From: Christensenella sp. UBA1260
Lineage (GTDB): Bacteria > Bacillota > Clostridia > Christensenellales > CAG-917
DNA: 6,127 bases
Reading direction: 5' to 3'
NCBI GenBank assembly: GCA_002308155.1
Contig: DBVQ01000096.1
Coordinates: 4,200-10,326 of the forward strand
Positions 1-5,976 of the stretch are shown here, piece after piece (within the stretch, counting starts at the first letter, position 1; every line of letters starts with the position of its first letter). Position numbers and translations under genes: made by a program. The notes under the pieces were generated by a model. The model had not been told where the DNA came from. It was given only the letters and a program-made list of their open reading frames with translations, and did not search any database.

Positions 1-1
1 C

Positions 2-343
2 GTTGTGGACGGGTTTTATATCTATCGCGGCAAAAACAATCTGCAAAACGATGAACTCACCTTCTCTCTCGCATCTTCAAACGATATGTGGTTGCACTTG
101 AAAAACGAACACGGCGCGCATACGGTTATTATCACGGACGGAAAACCCGTGCCCGACAAAGTGCTCAAAATCGCCGCAGAAATCACGGCATCAACAAAAT
201 CCGCATCCGTTGAGGTTGACTACACTCAAAGAAAGAACGTCAAACGCAAGCCAAACGGGCACCCGGGACAAACAATTTATGTCAACTACAAAACCATTCT
301 TGTCGCCCCCGACGCCCACGAAGAATATCTTGTTAAGCACTGA
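2..343 (+). CDS. rqcH: NFACT/RqcH family protein, C-terminal fragment (NFACT-R domain); 5' end outside window
   Basis: About 114 C-terminal residues are present and the reading frame is open to the left edge, so the gene is cut by the window; the GTG at position 5 is an internal Val codon and not a start. The fragment is the NFACT-R (DUF814) domain: a DGFYIYRGKNNLQND-type opening, then DMWLHLKNEHGAHTVI, and a late VDYT..KNVKRKPNGHPG stretch ending in a KTI-V strand. Known for the family: RqcH/FbpA-like proteins bind stalled 50S-peptidyl-tRNA complexes and recruit tRNA-Ala for C-terminal alanine tailing in ribosome quality control; older annotations call them fibronectin-binding proteins. The N-terminal NFACT-N and coiled-coil regions that would confirm RqcH activity are not in view. 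The gene is convergent with the nucleoside kinase gene and ends 13 nt before a shared terminator hairpin. Family call is firm; the rqcH symbol is an inference. Confidence 0.88.
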   Translation, partial: VVDGFYIYRGKNNLQNDELTFSLASSNDMWLHLKNEHGAHTVIITDGKPVPDKVLKIAAEITASTKSASVEVDYTQRKNVKRKPNGHPGQTIYVNYKTILVAPDAHEEYLVKH

Positions 344-356
344 AAATTGTATTAAA

Positions 357-385
357 AAACACGGCTATGCCGTGTTTATTTTTTT
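357..385. terminator. Bidirectional intrinsic terminator between convergent genes
   Basis: A perfect 9-bp stem (357-365 with 369-377, sequence AAACACGGC / GCCGTGTTT) closes a 3-nt TAT loop. On the + strand it is followed by a 7-T run (379-385); on the minus strand the complement of the A run at 354-359 supplies the U-tract. It lies between the stop of the NFACT gene (343) and the stop of the nucleoside kinase gene (392), so it can end both transcripts. Confidence 0.88.
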
Positions 386-391
386 ATTTCA

Positions 392-1300
392 TTATTTGTC
401 AAAGGTTGCAAACTCGTTGAGGAGCGAGGATTTTGGGATTTGTATATCCTGCTTGTTTGCGACCTCCTCTATGCACTTACGGATGTTTTGAAACTCGTCA
501 ATATAGCACCTTGCAAGATATTTGCCAATCATCTGCTTGTAAATATAGAGCTCATACGCGTGCGTGCTGTCAATCTTGAAATCGGCTGACTCCATATAAG
601 GCGTGATATATTTATTTTCTGCCACGCAAACCTCGTTCCACTGTCTTGCGGTCTCTTCAAACGAATATCCCCTCGTATAAAAGTCTCTGAGCGACCTTCT
701 GAGAAGCCTGAGTTCGTCGCAAGTGAGCGTCCTGCCCGACGGCATATCAAAGTTCCTGCGCGGTTTTATGCTGATTGTAGCAATCTTTTGACGCTCGTGC
801 GCCTGCGTAAACACAGGATTGAGCGCATGTATGCCCTCAATGATTACAACGTCATGAGCATAAAGCCTCACGATACGCATATCCTTTTTGCGCTCGCCTG
901 TCAAAAAATCGTATTCCGGTACTTCCACCCACTCATCGCTCATAAGCCCGCCAATCACTTTGTGAACAAGCGGCAAATCAAGTGCGGTTATGTTGTCAAA
1001 ATCTTTAAGTCCTGACGGAAGAAACGGCACGTCTGCACGATTTATGAAGAAATCGTCCATGCCAATATAGTGTGCGCATATGCCAAGTGCCTGCAAGTCG
1101 TTTATGAGAAGGTTTGAAAAAGTCGTTTTTCCGGATGACGAAGGACCGGCGACAAATATGATTTTTATGTCGCTGTTGTGATAAATCGCCCTGGCAGTCT
1201 CATCTACTTGGTTGTCAAAATGCTTCTCGCTTTGATAGACAACACTTGCGATGTTCAGATAGGACTGCTGTTCAATCTCTTTCCAAACGATGCTCTTCAT
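392..1300 (-). CDS. Uridine kinase-like nucleoside kinase (PRK/Udk P-loop family), lacking the N-terminal TGS region
   Basis: The predicted protein has 302 residues. Family role: ATP-dependent phosphorylation of a nucleoside (probably uridine/cytidine) in the cytoplasm, for pyrimidine salvage; the exact substrate is not proven by sequence. Visible motifs are the Walker A loop GPSSSGKTT (residues 52-60), MDDFF (81-85), EYDF (129-132), a Walker B-like VVIIEGIHAL (151-160), and the LID-side LRLLRRSLRDFYTRGYS block (about 197-213). The closest family pattern is the clostridial 'nucleoside kinase' of roughly 550 residues that carries TGS and threonyl-tRNA-synthetase-like domains before the kinase; here only the kinase part and a short lead-in remain. 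I chose the ATG at 1300 because AAAGG sits 5 nt upstream. An in-frame GTG at 1330 would add 10 residues but has no ribosome-binding site and starts 2 nt after the rluD stop. It follows rluD with a 32-nt gap and is probably co-transcribed. Confidence 0.87.
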   Translation of the reverse strand: MKSIVWKEIEQQSYLNIASVVYQSEKHFDNQVDETARAIYHNSDIKIIFVAGPSSSGKTTFSNLLINDLQALGICAHYIGMDDFFINRADVPFLPSGLKDFDNITALDLPLVHKVIGGLMSDEWVEVPEYDFLTGERKKDMRIVRLYAHDVVIIEGIHALNPVFTQAHERQKIATISIKPRRNFDMPSGRTLTCDELRLLRRSLRDFYTRGYSFEETARQWNEVCVAENKYITPYMESADFKIDSTHAYELYIYKQMIGKYLARCYIDEFQNIRKCIEEVANKQDIQIPKSSLLNEFATFDK

Positions 1301-1302
1301 AG

Positions 1303-1310
1303 CTCCCTTT
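1303..1310 (-). promoter_or_regulatory. Ribosome binding site that selects the ATG of the nucleoside kinase
   Basis: The minus strand reads AAAGGGAG-CT-ATG here. Aligned as AAAGG to the anti-Shine-Dalgarno sequence, the spacer is 5 nt. The alternative upstream GTG (1330) is preceded by an A/T-rich stretch with no purine motif, so this site supports the shorter protein. Confidence 0.65.
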
Positions 1311-1332
1311 ATTTGGTATTCTAACGGCACTT

Positions 1333-2235
1333 TTAATTGTTTTGCGAACGCAATTTTTTGAGCACTGCTTCAAAATAATCCGGCAATTCGCTCTCAAAAG
1401 TCATGCGTTCATTTGTGTGCGGATGTACAAGAACAAGCTCCTTTGCGTGCAACAGTTGACCATTGTCATACAGCTTTGTTGAACCGCCGTAGACGGCATC
1501 CCCTACGATTGGATGATGCAGGCTCGCCGCGTGTACGCGGATTTGGTGCGTTCTGCCCGTTTCAAGTTCAAATCTTACGAGCGTATATGCGCCGTAGCGT
1601 TCAAGCACCTTATAGTGCGTGACAGCGCGCCTTCCGTCCTCAACAATTGCCATCTTTTTGCGGTCCTTCTTACTTCTTGCAATCGGCGCGTCAACTGTGC
1701 CCTCGTCCTCTTTGAAATTACCGTCACAGAGCCCATAGTATATGCGCCTTGCGGTCTTCTTCTCTATTTGACTTGCGAGGCTCTTGTGTGCCTCGTCGTT
1801 TTTTGCAACAACGATGAGCCCCGAAGTGTCCTTGTCCAATCTATGCACAATGCCCGGACGGATGACACCGTTTATGCCGCTCAAATTGTCAAGATTGAAG
1901 AGTAATGCATTGACAAGCGTGTCCGTCTTTTTGTAGGACGAAGCTTGATGCACGACCATCCCTTGTGGCTTATTTATGACCGCAAACCACTCGTCTTGAT
2001 ATACAATATCAAGCGGAATATCCGCCGCCTTCACGTCAAGTTGTTCGGGCTCAGGCAAATCAAACTCAACAACGTCGCCTATTCTCACCTCAAAGCCACT
2101 CTTTGTGCGCTTTTGACCGTTGACAAGAGCACCGTCCTTTTCAAGCACGGTTTTGATGTTTGAGCGTGAAACGCCAAGTTCCCACGACAGAAATACGTCG
2201 AGGCGGATTTTGTCTTGATTTACCGTATATTTCAT
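1333..2235 (-). CDS. rluD: RluD/RluA family 23S rRNA pseudouridine synthase (YlyB-like)
   Basis: The predicted 300-residue protein isomerises specific uridines to pseudouridine in rRNA, acting in the cytoplasm during or after ribosome assembly. An N-terminal S4 RNA-binding domain covers about residues 8-60 (RLDVFLSWELGVSRS, then the VNG turn). The catalytic domain follows: INKPQGMVVH (87-96), the motif-II sequence HRLDKDTSGL (131-140) with catalytic Asp134, and the ETGRTHQIRVH block (225-235) followed by HPIVGDAVYGG (241-251). Length and domain order are normal for RluD/RluA proteins. The target uridines cannot be read from sequence, so rluD is the family symbol; by synteny it corresponds to B. 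subtilis ylyB, next to lspA. I chose the ATG at 2235, where the MKYTVNQDKIRLD start matches family N-termini; a GTG at 2250 would add five residues but overlaps the GAGG. A terminator-like hairpin abuts this start. Confidence 0.93.
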   Translation of the reverse strand: MKYTVNQDKIRLDVFLSWELGVSRSNIKTVLEKDGALVNGQKRTKSGFEVRIGDVVEFDLPEPEQLDVKAADIPLDIVYQDEWFAVINKPQGMVVHQASSYKKTDTLVNALLFNLDNLSGINGVIRPGIVHRLDKDTSGLIVVAKNDEAHKSLASQIEKKTARRIYYGLCDGNFKEDEGTVDAPIARSKKDRKKMAIVEDGRRAVTHYKVLERYGAYTLVRFELETGRTHQIRVHAASLHHPIVGDAVYGGSTKLYDNGQLLHAKELVLVHPHTNERMTFESELPDYFEAVLKKLRSQNN

Positions 2236-2267
2236 AAAAATAAAACGCACCTCAAAAGATGCGTCTT
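2236..2267 (-). terminator. Intrinsic terminator or attenuator between lspA and rluD
   Basis: On the minus strand, AAGACGCATC (2267-2258) pairs over 10 positions, two of them G-U, with GGTGCGTTTT (2251-2242) across the loop TTTTGA. A U-rich tract (TTTTATTTTT, 2245-2236) follows immediately, and the rluD ATG begins at the next base. It lies only 8 nt after the lspA stop codon. It has all the hallmarks of an intrinsic terminator for the galactosidase-yggS-sepF-lspA transcript; since rluD follows in the same direction and I see no convincing rluD promoter, partial read-through or attenuation is likely. Confidence 0.75.
2250..2253 (-). promoter_or_regulatory. Candidate Shine-Dalgarno of rluD, partly inside the terminator hairpin
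   Basis: The minus strand reads GAGG, 14 nt before the ATG at 2235. That spacing is longer than usual, and the two final G residues pair in the right arm of the hairpin at 2242-2267. No better purine motif exists nearer the ATG, because the interval is U-rich. If this is the true site, folding of the hairpin would reduce initiation. Confidence 0.4.
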
Positions 2268-2275
2268 AGTGTTTG

Positions 2276-3004
2276 TCAGTTTTGTTCGTCTGCTTCTTTT
2301 TCAGCCGCATCCGGTTCACTTTGTTCTTCAACGACTTCGGGAGCTTCCTCGGGAGCGGTTGCAACACCGTTTTCGTTTGGCAAAAAGTCGTTCACAGGTG
2401 CTTCGAACGGGTCAACGGGAACTTCCTCTGGGATTTCACCGATTGACTTCTTTTCTTCAAACTCTTTTCTGCTCTTCTGCCCTTCTTGGAACAGCATAAC
2501 AATGAGCACGACAATGAGCATAAATGCACCCACTGTCACAAATGCATCCGCCACATTGAACACTGCAAATTGAGGCCAGAACGTAAACTTCAAAAAGTCT
2601 CTCACATAGCCAAGTCCGAGGCGGTCAACAACGTTGCCAATGCCGCCGGCGGAAACGAATATCAAAGATATTCTCAGCCACTCGTTTTGATTTTGCGCCA
2701 GCATAAGAAAAACCATAATGCCAGTGACGACAATAATCGTGATTATTGACAGTGCAAGCGTGTTGCCCGAAAGCACGCCAAAGCCCGCACCCGTATTCTC
2801 AATGTAGTAGAAGTCAATAAAGCCCTTCATAAAGTCGGCTTCTTGGTTTGGCATTGTAAACAGATATTTGCAAACATATTCCTTGCTCACAAGGTCCAGC
2901 ACAAGAATAACGCCCACAAGCAAAAACTCGATGAGCATAACCCACCAACGTTTTTTCAAAACGTCAACAATATCTTGCTTGCTGATTTTCAATTTGTTGT
3001 CCAT
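2276..3004 (-). CDS. lspA: Lipoprotein signal peptidase (signal peptidase II) with an acidic C-terminal extension
   Basis: This 242-residue membrane aspartyl protease removes the signal peptide from prolipoproteins after Lgt has attached diacylglycerol to the lipobox Cys. Both catalytic motifs are present: GGIGNVVDR with Asp127 and FNVADA with Asp153. The conserved TM1 Asp (LDLVSK, Asp37) and the IENTGAGFG loop (68-76) are also there. Four membrane segments can be read at about 21-38, 84-103, 112-126 and 155-172. The usual enzyme is about 150-170 residues; this one has a roughly 20-residue cytosolic lead and a tail of about 70 residues (173-242) rich in Glu, Pro, Asp and Ala, without hydrophobic segments and probably disordered. 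The start ATG is 2 nt after the sepF stop, and AGG lies 5 nt upstream of it, overlapping the end of sepF, so translational coupling is likely. The tail's role is unknown. Confidence 0.95.
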   Translation of the reverse strand: MDNKLKISKQDIVDVLKKRWWVMLIEFLLVGVILVLDLVSKEYVCKYLFTMPNQEADFMKGFIDFYYIENTGAGFGVLSGNTLALSIITIIVVTGIMVFLMLAQNQNEWLRISLIFVSAGGIGNVVDRLGLGYVRDFLKFTFWPQFAVFNVADAFVTVGAFMLIVVLIVMLFQEGQKSRKEFEEKKSIGEIPEEVPVDPFEAPVNDFLPNENGVATAPEEAPEVVEEQSEPDAAEKEADEQN

Positions 3005-3006
3005 AA

Positions 3007-3411
3007 TTACCTACCGTTTCTGCCGAGTTGTGGCGGAACTGTAATCGTCACACCGGCAGGAGCGAACAAAAATATATTCTTTGTTATCTGCTGGATTGAA
3101 CCACTGAGCGCATAAATTGCCCCGCTCATAAAGTCAAGAATGCGATAAACCGATGCTTGATTGAGCGTGGAAAAATCCACAATAACCTGCTCTCTCATTT
3201 TGAGGTGGTCAATGAGCAGTTGCACGTCCTCATAGGTTGACGGCGAGTAGATGACAACTCCGCCCTGCGAAGTTGAAGGCATACTGCTTGCCATTTGTGC
3301 ATATTGCGGTCTTTGCGGTTCATTTGGATTGTCTCTTGACAAAAGTCTTGAGAGTCTTGCTCTGTCCGAATTGTCAGGAGCTCCGTTTACTCTTGAATAT
3401 CTGTCGTCCAT
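3007..3411 (-). CDS. sepF: Cell division protein SepF
   Basis: This 134-residue cytoplasmic protein belongs to the SepF (DUF552) family. SepF polymerises, binds the FtsZ C-terminus and helps tether and bundle the Z-ring at the membrane, overlapping with FtsA. The SepF core spans about residues 50-124: VVIYSPSTYEDVQLLIDHLK, a VIVDFSTLN strand, RILDFMSGAIYALSGSIQ and NIFLFAPAGVTIT, all matching the family's alpha/beta core. The first 49 residues are polar, rich in Ser, Pro, Arg and Asn, and do not begin with the usual short amphipathic membrane-targeting helix; a weak helix candidate is RARLSRLLSR (17-26). The start is well supported by GAGG 5 nt before the ATG, and a longer N-terminus would have to run into yggS. 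It lies 14 nt after yggS and 2 nt before lspA in the same operon. Confidence 0.93.
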   Translation of the reverse strand: MDDRYSRVNGAPDNSDRARLSRLLSRDNPNEPQRPQYAQMASSMPSTSQGGVVIYSPSTYEDVQLLIDHLKMREQVIVDFSTLNQASVYRILDFMSGAIYALSGSIQQITKNIFLFAPAGVTITVPPQLGRNGR

Positions 3412-3425
3412 ATTTTCCTCTGCGG

Positions 3426-4091
3426 CTATTTTGCCGCTCTCTCGCCAAAAAGCAACCTGCCAATGCGTATCATATTTGATCCGTATTTGAGCGCGATGTC
3501 AAAATCGTTTGTCATGCCTGCGGACAAATATTTCACGTGAAGGTTGGCTTGTTTTTTGGCTTTTAGTTGTTGATATAGTTGTTGAAGCTTTTGGTATTCG
3601 CCTTGAAGTGCCGCCTTGTCTTCAAGATTTGGCAACACGGACATAATGCCCAAAATCCTCAAATGTTCATAATTTTTCAGGCTGTCAACAAACTCAAAGA
3701 GTTTGTCAGGCTCAACGCCGCCCTTTGATAACTCGCCACCCATATTGACTTCAACAAGACAATCCTGCACAATCCCGTGCTTTTTTGCCTGTTTTTCAAT
3801 CTCGTCAGCAAGCTCAATGCGGTCAAGCGAGTGTATAAGCGCCACTTTGCCCACGATATACTTGACCTTGTTGGTTTGAAGTCTGCCGATAAAGTGCCAA
3901 GTGTAGCGCTCGTCATACTTGTCAACGAGCTCTTGCACCCTATTCTCGCCGAGCACAAAGTCGGGAGCAATGGACATAAACTCGTCCACCGTCTCCTTTG
4001 TCTGTGTCTTTGTTGCGGCAATCAAAACTACGTCTTGCTCGCAGGCGCTGACGCGCTCGCGGAGGGCTTTAAGATTTTCTCTCAAAACCAT
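3426..4091 (-). CDS. yggS: YggS/PROSC family pyridoxal phosphate homeostasis protein (YlmE-like)
   Basis: This 221-residue single-domain PLP-binding protein has the fold of the alanine racemase N-terminal domain. The family has no known catalytic activity; it buffers free PLP and affects amino acid and vitamin B6 balance. The PLP lysine is Lys28 in AATKT (26-29 context). Other family signatures are GENRVQEL (48-55), HFIGRLQTNK (66-75), the VNMGGELSKGG segment (115-125), LSAGMTNDFDIAL (189-201) and the phosphate-binding IRIGRLLFG (208-216). Length is close to the family norm. The start ATG has GAGG 6 nt upstream and lies 10 nt after the alpha-galactosidase stop. Its position directly before sepF matches ylmE-sepF order in Firmicutes and many other bacteria, which supports both assignments. 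Confidence 0.95.
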   Translation of the reverse strand: MVLRENLKALRERVSACEQDVVLIAATKTQTKETVDEFMSIAPDFVLGENRVQELVDKYDERYTWHFIGRLQTNKVKYIVGKVALIHSLDRIELADEIEKQAKKHGIVQDCLVEVNMGGELSKGGVEPDKLFEFVDSLKNYEHLRILGIMSVLPNLEDKAALQGEYQKLQQLYQQLKAKKQANLHVKYLSAGMTNDFDIALKYGSNMIRIGRLLFGERAAK

Positions 4092-4101
4092 GTTTTGCCT
4101 C

Positions 4102-5799
4102 TTATTTGTCAGTATTCACGCCCGTCAAAGTGTTGTATCTAAGCGTCTTCTTGCCGTTGCCATCGTCATAGACGATTTCAATCTCGTCATGAGAGACATA
4201 CTCTGCGCCGTACACCTTGCCCTCAAACTTCTTGTAGCTGTCAAGGAGGATTTGCATCTTCTCGTCATCATAGTTGTTGATGTCATCGGAAACAAACAGC
4301 ACTGAGCCAAACATATTGTTGACCTTTGCAAGAAGTCTCTTTTGCTCCATATTGAACTTCGCCGGTTTGAAGCCATCGTCGCGAAGGAAGAAGACGTCTG
4401 GGTCGTTTGCCATAATCCTGCCGTTCAAATGGCGACGGAAGATGGAGTTGTTCATTGACATCTTGGCGGAGATAATCTCTTGGTTTGTGACTTTCACGTA
4501 CCATCTTTCCTTAAAGGAAAGCTCAGCGTCGCAGCTGATACGGCAAGCGTCTACAATACCGAAGGACGGACCAAGCGGAACACCACAACCGAGGATTATC
4601 TTGTCGCGGCAACACTCACGCAAGAAGTCCATTGCTTCGCACATGAGTTGTCCACGCGTCTTGTTGTTTCTCGGGCGAATGCAAGCTGCATACAAAAAGT
4701 CAAGTTTGACCATGTCAAAGCCCCACTCGTCAAACACTCTGTCAAAGTATGCTTTGATGTAGTCGCGCACTTCTTGTTGCTCAATGTCAAGCGCATAAAA
4801 ACCGCCCCATGCAATACCGCTGATTTGGTTTTTGCCCTTCACTGTCTTTATGAGCCACTCCGGATGTGTTTTGACAATATTTGCCTTGAACTCTGCCGCA
4901 AACGGAGCAAGCCAAAGCCCTGCTTTGAAGCCAGCCGCATGGATCTTGTCAACAACTGATGCCATGCCGTTTGGGAACTTGACAAGGTCAAGATCCCAAT
5001 CGCCGACCTTTGTCTCATAGCCGTCGTCAATTTGGAAGATATTTGCGGCATCCCCTGCGCGTTTCAAACCTTCAAGATCGCGGAGGATAATCTTCTCGTC
5101 GATATTTTGGAAATAGTTGTACCAAGAGGTGTAGCCTGCAAAGTGGTCAACTCTGCCCGTATGTTTGAGCGGATATGCCTCAAAATAGCGGTCAAACACT
5201 TCGTCATAACTGCCGACTGTGTGAACAGTGTTGAAAAGTTCATACTCACCTTCAACAGTCAAGCCTTCAACATCTTTGGAGATGACAAAGACATTTGCTT
5301 TCATGTCCGCGTAAAAGATTGTGTAGCCCGTGCGCTCATTGAGTGAGCCAAAGAACTCCACTTTTGTATCGTTGCGGAGATATGTATAGGTGAAGCTATG
5401 ATACAAATCCTTGCCGTAAACCGTGAAGTGATAGTCGCCGCTCACGCCGGATATTTCGCGGATGCCGGGGATTTTGCTTGGACCTCTGAGTCCATTTTGC
5501 ACGTCGCCGCGCTTGAACTCTCTTGAAGTCGTCCACGATTGATAGCCATTTGCAAAGAACCACTCATTGTTGCCATAGAAATGATCGTGAATGATTTGAG
5601 CACTGATCATTTCAAGCGGCTTCTTGGCATTCAAGTTGATTTTGAGCGAATGTGTTGGCTTGCTGTCATCAACATGGCAGATTATACTGAGGTCGTCATC
5701 TTCATGTCCCTGTATAATTTCGCCGGCATTAAGAGACAATTTCTTTTGTTTGTCGCCGACCTTAAACTCTAATTCAACGGAAAAGTTTTTGATATTCAT
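4102..5799 (-). CDS. Alpha-galactosidase, glycoside hydrolase family 36
   Basis: This 565-residue retaining glycosidase is predicted to release terminal alpha-galactose from oligosaccharides such as melibiose or raffinose. No signal peptide is visible, so it probably acts in the cytoplasm on imported sugars. An N-terminal beta-rich region (about 1-215) contains the NGYQSWT signature (84-90). The (beta/alpha)8 catalytic domain (about 216-500) contains FAGYTSWYNYF, QIDDGYE (256-262) and GLWLAPF (294-300). The probable nucleophile is Asp367 in VKLDF, and the probable acid/base is Asp424 in CRISCDAE. A short C-terminal beta domain follows. The ATG at 5799 was chosen because AAGGGGGG lies 4 nt upstream; the frame stays open to 5904 but that would run through the promoter. 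It is the first gene of the block and ends 10 nt before yggS. No transporter or sugar regulator is in view. A related alpha-N-acetylgalactosaminidase activity cannot be excluded. Confidence 0.9.
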   Translation of the reverse strand: MNIKNFSVELEFKVGDKQKKLSLNAGEIIQGHEDDDLSIICHVDDSKPTHSLKINLNAKKPLEMISAQIIHDHFYGNNEWFFANGYQSWTTSREFKRGDVQNGLRGPSKIPGIREISGVSGDYHFTVYGKDLYHSFTYTYLRNDTKVEFFGSLNERTGYTIFYADMKANVFVISKDVEGLTVEGEYELFNTVHTVGSYDEVFDRYFEAYPLKHTGRVDHFAGYTSWYNYFQNIDEKIILRDLEGLKRAGDAANIFQIDDGYETKVGDWDLDLVKFPNGMASVVDKIHAAGFKAGLWLAPFAAEFKANIVKTHPEWLIKTVKGKNQISGIAWGGFYALDIEQQEVRDYIKAYFDRVFDEWGFDMVKLDFLYAACIRPRNNKTRGQLMCEAMDFLRECCRDKIILGCGVPLGPSFGIVDACRISCDAELSFKERWYVKVTNQEIISAKMSMNNSIFRRHLNGRIMANDPDVFFLRDDGFKPAKFNMEQKRLLAKVNNMFGSVLFVSDDINNYDDEKMQILLDSYKKFEGKVYGAEYVSHDEIEIVYDDGNGKKTLRYNTLTGVNTDK

Positions 5800-5803
5800 A
5801 AGT

Positions 5804-5811
5804 CCCCCCTT
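5804..5811 (-). promoter_or_regulatory. Strong ribosome binding site of the alpha-galactosidase gene
   Basis: The minus strand reads AAGGGGGG-ACTT-ATG, a purine-rich site 4 nt before the ATG at 5799. It fixes the start against the in-frame extension to 5904. It sits in the loop of a small possible hairpin, GTCC/GGAC, which might modestly affect access; that last point is speculative. Confidence 0.75.
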
Positions 5812-5831
5812 GGACACATTTATAATAAATA

Positions 5832-5860
5832 ATTTTAAACGAAAAAATATGTTTTGTAAA
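5832..5860 (-). promoter_or_regulatory. Sigma-A-type promoter of the galactosidase-yggS-sepF-lspA operon
   Basis: On the minus strand, TTTACA (5860-5855) and TAAAAT (5837-5832) are separated by exactly 17 nt, one mismatch from consensus in each hexamer. The surroundings are strongly A/T-rich. A start site around 5824-5826 would give a leader of about 25-27 nt containing the strong ribosome binding site. It lies just downstream of the terminator of the preceding gene, as expected for an independent transcription unit. Confidence 0.65.
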
Positions 5861-5871
5861 TAGCAAAAATG

Positions 5872-5913
5872 AAAAAACAGGCATATTCTTGCATTTTTTT
5901 GCAAGAAAACGCC
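5872..5913 (-). terminator. Intrinsic terminator of the upstream SSB-like gene
   Basis: A perfect 8-bp inverted repeat (5886-5893 with 5900-5907, TTCTTGCA / TGCAAGAA) around a 6-nt loop is extended by a 3-bp GGC/GCC clamp (5880-5882 with 5911-5913) across a 3x3 internal loop. On the minus strand it is followed by TTTTTT (5877-5872). It lies about 63 nt after the stop of the SSB-like gene and before the galactosidase promoter. Confidence 0.75.
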
Positions 5914-5976
5914 CGATTTTCACAAAAAAACTACATTTTTTTGATAAAAATCAAAAATTGCAGTCGGTTTTCAATA

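Noticed and set aside
1301..1330. GTG start at 1330 for the nucleoside kinase
   Set aside because: No Shine-Dalgarno upstream, whereas the ATG at 1300 has AAAGG at a 5-nt spacing; kept only as an alternative.
1513..1905. Plus-strand open frame opposite rluD
   Set aside because: Antisense to the conserved catalytic core of the pseudouridine synthase; the Cys/Arg/Leu-rich composition is not protein-like.
4274..4959. Long plus-strand open frames opposite the galactosidase gene
   Set aside because: They are antisense to a well-supported gene with conserved catalytic motifs, have no recognisable domain and no RBS context; likely shadows of codon bias.
5804..5815. Small GTCC/GGAC hairpin around the galactosidase RBS as a regulatory element
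   Set aside because: Only 4 bp, expected by chance near a G run; recorded in the RBS entry but not claimed as regulation.
5800..5904. In-frame N-terminal extension of the alpha-galactosidase by 35 residues
   Set aside because: It runs through the promoter, the leader and the strong RBS at 5804-5811, encodes an A/T-driven Phe/Ile-rich stretch not seen in the family, and starts without an RBS. It could be mistaken for a signal peptide.
5800..5976. Possible small RNA or riboswitch in the intergenic region
   Set aside because: The interval is explained by a terminator, a promoter and an RBS; I saw no conserved riboswitch core and the leader after the promoter is only about 25 nt.
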